64,000 bases of DNA from Comamonas sp. lk. Lineage in GTDB: Bacteria; Pseudomonadota; Gammaproteobacteria; Burkholderiales; Burkholderiaceae_C. This document shows positions 37,042 to 45,225 of this stretch, one piece after another. Every line of letters begins with the position of its first letter. Position 1 is the first letter of the stretch. Under the pieces are notes generated by a model. The model was not told the DNA's origin. It saw nothing but the letters and a program-made list of their open reading frames with translations, and did not search any database. The position numbers were made by a program, and so were the translations under genes. The stretch spans positions 496,001-560,000 of the forward strand of contig NZ_UOOB01000002.1 of NCBI RefSeq assembly GCF_900564145.1, written 5' to 3'.

Positions 37042-38055
37042 GTGATCCTGCGCCACACATTCACACCACACAACAACAACCGTCTGACGCACCTGTGCGG
37101 CCCGGCCGACGCGCACCTGCGCACCGTCGAAATTGCGCTCGCCGTCAGGATTGCGCACCGACATGAACAGTTCAAGATTGACGGTCCCAAGGCCAAGGTC
37201 AATGCCGCACTGGAATTGCTGCAGGCTCTGTATGAGATGGCCGACGAAGTGATCCCCGACGATACCTTGCAGCTCATGCTGGCCGGCGATACCGAAATGC
37301 TGGAAGCGCCCCTGGACGCCCCCCAGCTGAGCACCCGCCGCGCCGATCTGCGGGCGCGCACGCCTAACCAGGCCCTGTACCTGGAGAACATCGCCCAGCA
37401 CGACATCACCCTGGGCATAGGCCCGGCGGGCACGGGCAAGACTTATCTGGCCGTAGCCTGCGCCGTGGATGCGCTGGAGCGCAACAATGTGCAGCGCATC
37501 GTGCTGACCCGCCCGGCCGTGGAAGCCGGCGAGCGCCTGGGCTTTCTGCCCGGCGATCTGACGCAGAAGGTCGATCCCTATCTGCGCCCGCTCTACGACG
37601 CGCTGTATGACCTGATGGGCTATGACAAGGTGCAAAAGGCCTTCGAGCGCAATGTGCTGGAAATCGCCCCCCTGGCCTTTATGCGCGGACGCACGCTGAA
37701 CAACGCTTTTGTGATTCTGGACGAAGCCCAGAACACCACGCCCGAGCAGATGAAGATGTTCCTGACCCGCATCGGCTTTGGCGCCAAGGCCGTGGTCACC
37801 GGCGACGTCAGCCAGATCGACCTGCCCAAGGGCGCACCCAGCGGGCTGATCGATGCCGAGCGCGTGCTCAGGCGCGTCAAAGGCATCTCCATCAATCACT
37901 TCACCAGTGCCGACGTGGTGCGTCACCCACTGGTGGCCCGCATTGTGGATGCCTACGAAGCGCGCGGCCGCGTGTCCGAAGGAACAACAGCACCCAAGGT
38001 GCGCGCCACCAGTACCCGAGTCGCCCGTCCCCTGCCCAACAGCAACGAGCTCTAA
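37042..38055 (+). CDS. ybeZ: PhoH-like ATPase
   Basis: A 337-aa ATPase that partners YbeY in RNA metabolism. Walker A GPAGTGKT lies near 127-134 and Walker B is FVILDEAQNTT. I use the GTG at 37042 because homologues start at ILRHTFTPHN. An ATG at 36991 is in frame but would overlap the ruvA start codon. It is followed after 49 bp by ybeY, the usual gene pair. Confidence 0.9.
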   Translation: MILRHTFTPHNNNRLTHLCGPADAHLRTVEIALAVRIAHRHEQFKIDGPKAKVNAALELLQALYEMADEVIPDDTLQLMLAGDTEMLEAPLDAPQLSTRRADLRARTPNQALYLENIAQHDITLGIGPAGTGKTYLAVACAVDALERNNVQRIVLTRPAVEAGERLGFLPGDLTQKVDPYLRPLYDALYDLMGYDKVQKAFERNVLEIAPLAFMRGRTLNNAFVILDEAQNTTPEQMKMFLTRIGFGAKAVVTGDVSQIDLPKGAPSGLIDAERVLRRVKGISINHFTSADVVRHPLVARIVDAYEARGRVSEGTTAPKVRATSTRVARPLPNSNEL

Positions 38056-38104
38056 TCAAAATCCATAGCTGATTGCGCTTATTGCATAAGCACTACAAGC
38101 CAAA
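38056..38104 (+). repeat. Dispersed palindromic repeat, copy 2
   Basis: The core ATAGCTGATTGCGCTTATTG (38065-38084) matches 15 of 20 bases of the copy at 58780. GCGCTT (38075-38080) faces AAGCAC (38088-38093), nearly its complement. It occupies the whole gap between ybeZ and ybeY. Confidence 0.5.
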
Positions 38105-38566
38105 ATGTCTTTAAATCAACTGCAACTGTCCCTGCAATTCGGCCGCTTTCCCGAAGCGGCTGCCCACCGCGAGCTACTGAGCCGCAGCAAGGTCACGCGC
38201 TGGATTCGCCATGCGCTGGCCGTGGATGCCGAGATCACCGTGCGCATCGTCGATGCCGAAGAAGGCCAGCGCCTGAACCGCGAATTCCGTAAAAAGGACT
38301 ACGCGACCAATGTGCTGACCTTTGACTACCAGCAAGAGCCCACGGCGATGGCCGATCTGGTGCTGTGCGCCCCGGTGGTGGAGCGCGAAGCCCAGGAGCA
38401 GAACAAGTCGCTGGAAGAGCATTACGCCCATTTGCTGGTGCACGGCACCTTGCACGCCCAGGGCTGGGACCATGAAACCAGCGATGAAGATGCCGAGGAG
38501 ATGGAGTCCTACGAGACCGACATCATGCAAGAGCTGGGTTTTTCCGACCCCTACGCCAAGGACTGA
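38105..38566 (+). CDS. ybeY: Endoribonuclease YbeY (rRNA maturation)
   Basis: A 153-aa metal-dependent RNase needed for 16S rRNA 3' maturation and ribosome quality control. The zinc motif H-x3-H-x5-H appears as HGTLHAQGWDH. The N-terminal FRKKDYATNVLTF is the conserved family block. A strong terminator closes the ybeZ-ybeY operon. Confidence 0.95.
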   Translation: MSLNQLQLSLQFGRFPEAAAHRELLSRSKVTRWIRHALAVDAEITVRIVDAEEGQRLNREFRKKDYATNVLTFDYQQEPTAMADLVLCAPVVEREAQEQNKSLEEHYAHLLVHGTLHAQGWDHETSDEDAEEMESYETDIMQELGFSDPYAKD

Positions 38567-38587
38567 CGATCGCACGGCCTGAACAAC

Positions 38588-38612
38588 AAAAGACTCCCCA
38601 GGGAGTCTTTTG
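38588..38612. terminator. Terminator after ybeY, bidirectional
   Basis: AAAAGACTCCC pairs with GGGAGTCTTTT across a 2-3 base loop, with A-runs on one side and T-runs on the other. It serves ybeY and, from the other side, the YeeE operon. Confidence 0.85.
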
Positions 38613-38680
38613 TTTTGATAGCAAGCAGCGCAACCTAATCAGGCGCTTCAGTCCTGTTCTGCCCTGTTTGGCTCATGGCT

Positions 38681-39109
38681 TCAAGACGGACGCCTGGCCC
38701 ATGCATGCTGGGCCAGCATGCCCACCACCATGGCCGCCACAAACAGCCAGACTTCGGAGCGACCCGTGGCCAGATTCATCAGCGCCGGCCCGGGGCAAAA
38801 ACCGGCCAGACCCCAGCCCATGCCGAACAGTGCCGCGCCGCTCAGCAGCCTGGCATCGACGCGGCTGGCCGTGGGCAGGTCCATGGGCTCGCCCAGCAGT
38901 GCGGTCTTGCGCTTGCGGGCCCAGGCAAACGCCGGCAAGCCCACGGCAATCGCCCCGCCCATGACCAGGGCCAGAGACGGATCCCAGCGGCCCAAGACAT
39001 CCAGAAAATTCTGCACCTTGGCCGGGTTGCCCATGCCCGAAAGCAAAAGCCCCAGACCCAACACCAGACCGGAAATCAAAGCCACCATGGAAGTGAAAAC
39101 AGCTTGCAT
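38681..39109 (-). CDS. YeeE/YedE-type half-permease (DUF6691), C-terminal half
   Basis: A 142-aa membrane protein with about four helices. GMGWGLAGFCPGPAL contains the conserved cysteine of the second YeeE half. The full-length YeeE/YedE family conducts thiosulfate or related sulfur species through a row of cysteines. Here the channel is split in two genes, this one 2 bp downstream of the first half. It belongs to the BigR-like repressor's operon. Confidence 0.85.
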   Translation of the reverse strand: MQAVFTSMVALISGLVLGLGLLLSGMGNPAKVQNFLDVLGRWDPSLALVMGGAIAVGLPAFAWARKRKTALLGEPMDLPTASRVDARLLSGAALFGMGWGLAGFCPGPALMNLATGRSEVWLFVAAMVVGMLAQHAWARRPS

Positions 39110-39111
39110 TT

Positions 39112-39582
39112 TCAGCCTCCCAGGACGTGACGCAGCACAAACACGGTGGCAGCCCCCGCTGCCATGAACACCAGGGTGGCGGCCAGCGAACGCGGCGACA
39201 AACGCGACAGACCGCAGACACCATGGCCGCTGGTGCAGCCCGAACCCAGGCGCGTGCCAAAGCCCACCAGCAGACCGGCGGCAACAATCAGCAGCGGATT
39301 GGAGGGCATGTCCATCGCCGGCAAGGGTGCGAACCGCTGCCACACCCAGGGCGCCAGCAACAGGCCCAGCACAAAGGCGGCACGCCAGCCCCATTGGGCA
39401 GCGCTGCCCCAGCCGCTGGACTGCAACAACTGGCCGACGATGCCGCTGATGCCGGCAACACGCCCCAGCAATACCAGCAGCAGCGCAGCGGCCAGACCGA
39501 TCAGCAGGCCGCCGGCCAGCGAGGCGAAGGGCGTGAATGCCTCCCAGGCAATCCCCATGCCGGTAGCCATGCCTGTGGTCAT
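39112..39582 (-). CDS. YeeE/YedE-type half-permease, N-terminal half
   Basis: A 156-aa membrane protein. [19 protein letters not shown] carries the hallmark paired cysteines and GHG of the sulfur permease's first half. About four helices are predicted. Its start overlaps the repressor gene by 4 bases (ATGA). With the next gene it should make a complete importer or exporter of a sulfur anion. Confidence 0.87.
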   Translation of the reverse strand: MTTGMATGMGIAWEAFTPFASLAGGLLIGLAAALLLVLLGRVAGISGIVGQLLQSSGWGSAAQWGWRAAFVLGLLLAPWVWQRFAPLPAMDMPSNPLLIVAAGLLVGFGTRLGSGCTSGHGVCGLSRLSPRSLAATLVFMAAGAATVFVLRHVLGG

Positions 39583-39914
39583 TTCGGCTCTCCCTCACAA
39601 AACAGCTGGTGCACCAGTTCCATCAGCTGCAGAGCGCGTGCATCTGCGGCTTGGTAGCGTATGAACTTGCCTTCGCGCTCGGTGCTGACCAGGCCTTCAC
39701 GGCGCAGCACGCCCAGCTGCTGCGACAGCGTAGGCTGGCCGATGCCCGTGAGCTGCTCCAGCTCGCCCACGGTGCGCGGCTGCTGCGCGATCTGGCATAG
39801 CAGTAGCAGCCGGTCCTCATTGCCCAGCACTTTGAGCATGGCCACCGCCTCGCCCGCATGGGCGCGCATGGCCGCCAGGTCCAAAGCCGGTGCCTGCTCG
39901 CTGTCATCACTCAT
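39579..39914 (-). CDS. ArsR-family sulfide/persulfide-sensing repressor, BigR-like
   Basis: A 111-aa winged-helix repressor. The recognition helix lies in [21 protein letters not shown]. Cysteines C40 (LLLLCQIA) and C106 (LFCEG) occupy the positions of the BigR redox pair, which forms a disulfide or polysulfide bridge and releases DNA. I use ATG 39914; an ATG at 39932 is possible. It should control itself, the half-permeases and the divergent MBL operon through the AT-rich site nearby. Confidence 0.87.
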   Translation of the reverse strand: MSDDSEQAPALDLAAMRAHAGEAVAMLKVLGNEDRLLLLCQIAQQPRTVGELEQLTGIGQPTLSQQLGVLRREGLVSTEREGKFIRYQAADARALQLMELVHQLFCEGEPK

Positions 39915-39957
39915 GGTTTTAAGATCTTTCACGACACTTCAAATTACCTCCATATAT

Positions 39958-39973
39958 TATATTTAAAAGTATA
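39958..39973. promoter_or_regulatory. AT-rich dyad, probable BigR-type operator
   Basis: TATATTTAAAAGTATA is a 16-bp imperfect palindrome (12 of 16 positions symmetric) in the 85-bp gap between the divergent repressor and MBL genes. Known BigR operators are similar AT-rich palindromes. Confidence 0.6.
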
Positions 39974-39999
39974 TTGATTGCCATCCCAAGAGATTGAAC

Positions 40000-40893
40000 A
40001 TGCAGACCATGCACATCGAACCCTTCTTCGATACCGTCACCGGCACGGTGAGCTATGTGCTGGCGGACACGGGGGCAGGCCAGGCCGCCGTGATCGATCC
40101 CGTGCTGGACTTCGAAGCCCAGTCGGGCACGCTGACCAGTGCCTCGTCCGACCGCATCATTGACTATCTGCGGGCACAGGGCTGGCAGCTGCAGTGGATT
40201 CTGGAGACCCATGCCCACGCCGACCATCTCTCGGGCGCCCAGCACATACGCCACCATCTGGGCGGCAAGATTGCCATTGGCGAGCACATCCAGTCCGTGC
40301 AGAAAATGTTCAGCCGCATCTTTCACTTCGAGCCCGGCTTTCTGCCCAACGGCAGCCAGTTTGACCATCTGCTGCACGACGGCGAACGCTTTCAGGTGGG
40401 CGACCTGGAGGTGACGGCTCTGCACCTGCCCGGCCACACGCCAGCCGATATGGCGTTTCAGGTCCAGGACGCCGTGTTTGTGGGCGACACCTTGTTTCTG
40501 CCCGATGTGGGCACGGCCCGCGCCGATTTTCCCGGCGGCGATGCGGTCAGTCTGTACCGCTCCATCCAGCGCATCCTGTCCCTGCCCGAAAGCACCCGCC
40601 TGTTTGTCTGCCACGACTACCCGCCCAACGGCCGTGCGCCCGACTGCATGTGCCGCGTGGTCGATCAAATACAGCGCAGCATCCATGTCAGCGAAGGCAT
40701 CAGCGAAGCCGAGTTTGTCGCCATGCGCAATGCGCGCGATGCCACGCTGGCCATGCCCACGCTGATCCTGCCTGCGGTACAGGTCAATCTGCGCGCCGGC
40801 AAATTGCCGCCGGCAGACAGCGACGGCCGCAGCTATCTGCAAATCCCCATCAATGCCTTTCTGGGCGATAAGAAGCCTGCTGACGGAGTTTGA
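40000..40893 (+). CDS. MBL-fold hydrolase, persulfide dioxygenase-like (BLH type)
   Basis: A 297-aa metallo-beta-lactamase-fold enzyme with THAHADHLSGA (H71, H73, D75, H76), LPGHTPADMAF and FVGDTLFLPDVGTARADFPGG. These features match Blh/ETHE1-type persulfide dioxygenases, which oxidise glutathione persulfide to sulfite. No rhodanese domain is fused. ATG 40000 follows AAGAGA; a TTG at 39994 and an ATG at 40009 are alternatives. It is the first gene of the rightward sulfur module. Confidence 0.87.
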   Translation: MQTMHIEPFFDTVTGTVSYVLADTGAGQAAVIDPVLDFEAQSGTLTSASSDRIIDYLRAQGWQLQWILETHAHADHLSGAQHIRHHLGGKIAIGEHIQSVQKMFSRIFHFEPGFLPNGSQFDHLLHDGERFQVGDLEVTALHLPGHTPADMAFQVQDAVFVGDTLFLPDVGTARADFPGGDAVSLYRSIQRILSLPESTRLFVCHDYPPNGRAPDCMCRVVDQIQRSIHVSEGISEAEFVAMRNARDATLAMPTLILPAVQVNLRAGKLPPADSDGRSYLQIPINAFLGDKKPADGV

Positions 40894-40960
40894 TACGACG
40901 GCATAGTCTGCGCAGACGGCATGATGGCGTCTTTGTGAACCTCAAGGAAATGCCCAAGCC

Positions 40961-41272
40961 ATGACCACCGATGCTCTGAAAATCCTGCTGCATGCCACGG
41001 ATGCCGAAGGCCTGCAACGCGCCCGCATGAATGCCGTCAACGCTCTGCGGGCCGAGCCCGCCACCCAGATTCGCATCATCACCAACGCCGGCGGCGTGGC
41101 CGCGGCCCTGGATGCGGCACACGAAGCCACTGACGGCCTGACCTGGCTATGCCCCAATACCTTGCAGAACCTGCAGCGCGAACTGCGCGCACCGCTGCAA
41201 AAGCTGGACGGCCCGGCCGTGCTGGCACTGGCACGTTTGCAAACCCAGGGCTGGGTCTATCTGCGCTCCTGA
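40961..41272 (+). CDS. DsrE-like small protein
   Basis: A 103-aa soluble protein with an alternating alpha/beta pattern starting LKILLHATDAEGLQRARMN and a single cysteine (C64, WLCPNTL). This resembles the DsrE/TusD sulfur-relay fold, where a cysteine carries a persulfide. The call rests on pattern and context between a persulfide dioxygenase and a sulfite exporter. It is 67 bp after the MBL gene. Confidence 0.65.
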   Translation: MTTDALKILLHATDAEGLQRARMNAVNALRAEPATQIRIITNAGGVAAALDAAHEATDGLTWLCPNTLQNLQRELRAPLQKLDGPAVLALARLQTQGWVYLRS

Positions 41273-41398
41273 GCACCGACACCGCGCACGGCACCTTCCT
41301 CACCCGGCAGTGCTTTGTCTTTTGCCCATGCGTCACTCAGCTGAGCAGCCACTAAGATCGCTCTCTTGCAAGCATAAAAAACCGAGGGAGAGACAAAA

Positions 41399-42187
41399 AT
41401 GGACATCCTGGCCACCCTGGGCATGGGCCCGTGGACACATATCGCTTTGCTGCTGGGCGCAGCCTTCGTCGCCGGCGCACTCAATGCCGTGGCCGGCGGC
41501 GGCAGTTTTCTGACGCTGCCGGCCCTGGTCTTCACCGGCGTGCCGCCCGTGGTGGCCAACGCCACCGGCACCGTGGCCCTGCTGCCCGGTTATATGGCCG
41601 GAGCCTGGGGCTTTCGCGAAGACATGCGGCCGCCGCCGGGCCTGTCATTGCGGCAAATCGTGCTGCTCTCGCTGATTGGCGGCTCGGCCGGGGCGGCGCT
41701 GCTGCTGTTCACGCCGGATGCCACCTTCCGCAAAGTCGTGCCCTGGCTGCTGCTGGCCGCCACCGCCATGTTCGCCTTCGGCCCGCAGTTGCGCGCCTGG
41801 GCATCGGGTAAGAATACCGCCCACGCCGTCCCATCGGTGACCAAGGCCGCTGCGGGCATGCTGATAGTCGCCATCTACGGCGGCTATTTCAACGGAGGCC
41901 TGGGCATTTTGCTGCTGGCCTTGTTCGGCCTGCTAGGCCAGACCCAACTCAACGCCATGAATGGCATGAAGAATCTGGTCTCGGCCCTGCTCACCGCCAT
42001 TGCCGTGGTGATCTACGCCGCGGGCGGCATTGTGCAATGGAAGCTGGCCCTGCTGATGATGATTGCCGCTACCGCAGGCGGCTACGGCGGCGCACGCGTG
42101 GCACGCAAGATTCCCGCACCTATTCTGCGCTGGTGCATTGTGGCGACAGGCCTGGTGATGGCGGGGCTGTTTTTCGCCAAGGGCTGA
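41399..42187 (+). CDS. TauE/SafE family sulfite exporter
   Basis: A 262-aa inner-membrane protein with about eight helices. The repeated TauE core appears as LNAVAGGGSFLTLPALV and YGGYFNGGLGILLLALFGL. The family exports sulfite, sulfoacetate or other anions. In this operon it would remove the sulfite made by the persulfide dioxygenase. GGGAGAG precedes the ATG. A strong terminator follows. Confidence 0.9.
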   Translation: MDILATLGMGPWTHIALLLGAAFVAGALNAVAGGGSFLTLPALVFTGVPPVVANATGTVALLPGYMAGAWGFREDMRPPPGLSLRQIVLLSLIGGSAGAALLLFTPDATFRKVVPWLLLAATAMFAFGPQLRAWASGKNTAHAVPSVTKAAAGMLIVAIYGGYFNGGLGILLLALFGLLGQTQLNAMNGMKNLVSALLTAIAVVIYAAGGIVQWKLALLMMIAATAGGYGGARVARKIPAPILRWCIVATGLVMAGLFFAKG

Positions 42188-42202
42188 GCGCGGCCCCAAA
42201 GC

Positions 42203-42234
42203 AAAAAGCCTTCTCAGTCCGAGAAGGCTTTTTT
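42203..42234. terminator. Terminator between TauE gene and dbpA, bidirectional
   Basis: AAAAAGCCTTCTC (42203-42215) pairs with GAGAAGGCTTTTT (42221-42233) around AGTCC, followed by T. The 5' A-run makes it work for the converging dbpA transcript too. Confidence 0.88.
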
Positions 42235-42239
42235 GTGAG

Positions 42240-42281
42240 CTTCATGCGCTTTATACATAAGCGCTACAGGCTAATTTTGCT
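42240..42281 (+). repeat. Dispersed palindromic repeat, copy 3
   Basis: TTCATGCGCTTTATACATAA (42241-42260) then GCGCTACAGG. The arms GCGCTT (42246-42251) and AAGCGC (42259-42264) are perfect complements with a 7-nt loop. It lies just outside the terminator, next to the dbpA stop. Confidence 0.5.
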
Positions 42282-42286
42282 TGTTT

Positions 42287-43696
42287 TTAGAGAAGACGGG
42301 CTTTGACCGTCTTGCCCTTGACCTTGCCGCCGTTGAGCTTGGCGCAGGCCTGGGCAGCGATCTTGCGATCCACCGCCACATAGGTGGAAAAGTCGTTCAC
42401 GCTGATCTTGCCGATCTGGTCGCGGCTGTAGCCAAAATCGGCGCACATGGCCCCCATCACGTCGCCAGCGCGGATTTTTTCCTTGCGCCCGCCGATGATC
42501 TGGATGGTCATCATGGGTGGCAGCAGCTCGCCACCGGCGGCGGGCGTGAGTTCTTCCACGGGAAAGAACTCGGAGGCACGGCCTTGCAGCTGTTCGATCT
42601 TGCCCACGCTGCCCATTTCGTCCATGGACACCAGATTCAGCGCCAGACCTTCGGCATCGCCGCGGCCGGTGCGGCCAATGCGGTGAATATGCACCTCGGA
42701 ATCGGGCGTCACGTCCACATTGATCACCGCCGACAGATCGGCGATATCCAGGCCACGTGCGGCCACGTCGGTAGCCACCAGCACGCTGCAGCTCTTGTTG
42801 GCAAACTGCACCAGCACTTCATCGCGCTCGCGCTGCTCCAGCTCGCCAAACAGCGCCAGCGCGCTGAAGCCCTGGGCCTGCAAGGCATTGACCACGTCGC
42901 GGCACTGCTGCTTGGTGTTGCAAAAGGCAATTGTCGATTCGGGGCGGAAATGCGCCAGCAGCTTGGCAACCGTCTCCACTTTTTCGCGGGCGCCGACTTC
43001 ATACCAGCGCTGCTGGATCTTGCCGGCACTGTGCTGGGCGGCCACCTTGACCATTTGCGGATCGCGCATGAAACGGTTGGCCAGTCCGGCAATGCCTTCG
43101 GGGTATGTGGCCGAGAACAACAGGGTCTGGCGATCGGCCGGGCACTGGCGCACCACGGTTTCGATGTCGGACAGAAAACCCATGTCCAGCATGCGATCGG
43201 CCTCGTCCAGCACCAGAGTCTTGAGGTTGGCGATATCCAGCTTTCCGCGCTCCATCAGGTCCATCACGCGACCGGGTGTGCCGACGACGATGTGGGCTCC
43301 GTTTTCCAGGCTGGCGATCTGGTTGCGCGAGGGCACGCCGCCATAGACGGTGACGACCTTGATATTGTCCTGGGCACGGGCCAGACGGCGGATTTCGGTA
43401 GCCACCTGATCGGCCAGTTCGCGCGTGGGGCACAGGACCAGAGCCTGCACGGCAAACCAGCGCGGGTTCAGGCGATCGACCATGGGCAGGCCGAAGGCCG
43501 CAGTCTTGCCGCTACCGGTGCTGGCCTGGGCGATCAGGTCTTTGCCCTGCAGCGTCAACGGCAGGCTGGCGGCCTGAATCGGCGTCATCTGCGTGTAGCC
43601 CAGCTGCTGCAGGTTGCCCAGCATTTCAGGAGACAGGGGCAGCGCCGAGAAAGCGGTGGTATCAGTGGCCTTGGCGGCGCTGGTGGAGGTATTCAT
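42287..43696 (-). CDS. dbpA: DEAD-box ATP-dependent RNA helicase DbpA
   Basis: A 469-aa helicase acting on 23S rRNA helix 92 during 50S assembly. It contains the Q motif, Walker A ASTGSGKTAA, PTRELADQ, VLDEADRML, SAT and the HRIGRTGRGD motif VI. The C-terminal about 75 residues (QIIGGRKEKIRAGDVMGAM, INVNDF-like SVNDFSTYVAV) are the DbpA-type RNA-recognition domain, which gives the rRNA specificity. No cold-shock signature was seen upstream. Confidence 0.93.
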   Translation of the reverse strand: MNTSTSAAKATDTTAFSALPLSPEMLGNLQQLGYTQMTPIQAASLPLTLQGKDLIAQASTGSGKTAAFGLPMVDRLNPRWFAVQALVLCPTRELADQVATEIRRLARAQDNIKVVTVYGGVPSRNQIASLENGAHIVVGTPGRVMDLMERGKLDIANLKTLVLDEADRMLDMGFLSDIETVVRQCPADRQTLLFSATYPEGIAGLANRFMRDPQMVKVAAQHSAGKIQQRWYEVGAREKVETVAKLLAHFRPESTIAFCNTKQQCRDVVNALQAQGFSALALFGELEQRERDEVLVQFANKSCSVLVATDVAARGLDIADLSAVINVDVTPDSEVHIHRIGRTGRGDAEGLALNLVSMDEMGSVGKIEQLQGRASEFFPVEELTPAAGGELLPPMMTIQIIGGRKEKIRAGDVMGAMCADFGYSRDQIGKISVNDFSTYVAVDRKIAAQACAKLNGGKVKGKTVKARLL

Positions 43697-43858
43697 AGGA
43701 GCGGATTATCCCGGGCCTGCGCCGGAAAAGCCTTGTGCCATCGCTATTCACGGTGGCATTTGCGGGTTGCCCCTCTTCAATCCGGGCCGGCCATGCTCCT
43801 AGTCTGAAAGCACGGTCTTCAATGGCCGCTTCTGTTTGATGCCAACCACAGACCCCAT

Positions 43859-45184
43859 ATGCACCCAAGCCTCACTCGCAAGTTCTGCATCACTGCCGCG
43901 CTGGCCGCCAGTCTGACCTCGGCCCAGGCCGCGGAGCTGGACCCCCTGCCGCTCAAGCCCCAGCTGCTGCAGCTGATCGCCCAGATGTATCCGCAGATGC
44001 GCGGCATCTACGAAGACCTGCATGCCAACCCCGAGCTGGGTTTCGAGGAAACTCGCACCGCCGCCAAGCTGGCGGCCGAGATGCGCAAACTGGGCTTTGA
44101 AGTCACCGAGGGCATTGGCAAGACCGGCCTAGTCGCCATCTACCGCAATGGCGCGGGCCCCACCGTCATGGTGCGCACCGAGCTGGACGCCCTGCCGATG
44201 GAGGAAAAAACCGGCCTGCCCTATGCCAGCAAGGCCAAGGCCCAGTACAACGGCAAGGAGAGCTTTGTCGCCCATAGCTGCGGCCACGACATGCATATGA
44301 CCAGCTGGCTGGGCACGGCGCAGGCGCTGCTGGGTCTGAAGATGCAATGGAAGGGCACACTGATGTTCGTCGCCCAGCCGTCCGAAGAAACTGTAACCGG
44401 TGCCAAGGCCATGCTGGCCGACGGCCTGTTCCAGAAGTTCGGCAAGCCCGACTACGCTTTTGCGCTGCACACCGGCTCCATGCCTTATGGCACGGTGGGC
44501 TATGTGGCCGGGGCGGCGACCTCCAATTCGGACTCGCTGGACATCACGTTTCACGGCCGCGGCAGCCATGGCTCCATGCCCGACAAAGGCATAGACCCCG
44601 TGCTCATGGCCTCGCGCTTCGTAGTGGACGTGCAAGGCGTGGTCAGCCGCGAGAAAGATCCGATGGAGTTCGGCGTGGTCACCGTGGGCGCCTTCAACGC
44701 GGGCAGCGCAGGCAACATCATTCCCGATCAGGCCCGGCTGCTGGGCACGATCCGTAGCTACAAGAGCGAGGTGCGCAGCAAGCTGCATGACGGCATAGAG
44801 CGCAGCGCCAAAGCGCAGGCCGCCATGTCCGGTGCACCGGCCCCCGACATCAAGCTGACCAAGGGTTCGGACGCCGTGGTCAATGATGCAGCACTGGTCA
44901 ATCGCACGGTCAGGCTGTTCAAGGCTGCGCTGGGCGACAAGAACGTGCTGCCCATTCCTCCGGCCACGGCCAGCGAGGACTTCTCGGACTTCATCAACCA
45001 GGGCGTGCCGTCCATGTTCTACATCCTGGGCGTGTCCGATCCCCAGAAGGTGGCGCAGGCCAGCCAGCCCGGCGGCAAGCCGCTGCCTTTCAATCACTCG
45101 CCCTTCTTCGCCCCCGAGCCCGAACCCACGTTCAAGACCGGTGTGGAAACCATGACGCTGGCCGTCATGAACGTGATGCAGTAA
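43859..45184 (+). CDS. Exported M20 family amidohydrolase
   Basis: A 441-aa metallo-hydrolase with a Sec signal peptide (about 1-24, SAQAA). IYEDLHANPELGFEE, SCGHDMHMTSWLG (metal ligands), PSEETVTGA (catalytic Glu pair) and the dimerisation segment GRGSHGSMPDKG are the M20D features. It is a paralogue of the cytosolic enzyme at 23815, but the signal peptide places it in the periplasm. It probably de-acylates N-acyl amino acids or peptides. It converges with the 593-aa M20 gene. Confidence 0.9.
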   Translation: MHPSLTRKFCITAALAASLTSAQAAELDPLPLKPQLLQLIAQMYPQMRGIYEDLHANPELGFEETRTAAKLAAEMRKLGFEVTEGIGKTGLVAIYRNGAGPTVMVRTELDALPMEEKTGLPYASKAKAQYNGKESFVAHSCGHDMHMTSWLGTAQALLGLKMQWKGTLMFVAQPSEETVTGAKAMLADGLFQKFGKPDYAFALHTGSMPYGTVGYVAGAATSNSDSLDITFHGRGSHGSMPDKGIDPVLMASRFVVDVQGVVSREKDPMEFGVVTVGAFNAGSAGNIIPDQARLLGTIRSYKSEVRSKLHDGIERSAKAQAAMSGAPAPDIKLTKGSDAVVNDAALVNRTVRLFKAALGDKNVLPIPPATASEDFSDFINQGVPSMFYILGVSDPQKVAQASQPGGKPLPFNHSPFFAPEPEPTFKTGVETMTLAVMNVMQ

Positions 45185-45225
45185 CCGCAAGCCAGCCCTG
45201 CCATCGGGGCTGTGCCTTCAGAGCG

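Noticed and set aside
42281..43807. Long rightward open frame opposite dbpA
   Set aside because: Antisense shadow of an unambiguous helicase gene; no ribosome site and low-complexity translation.
45192..45212. AGCCC/GGGCT hairpin between the two M20 genes as a terminator
   Set aside because: Short stem, no T-run; at most an mRNA 3'-end feature.
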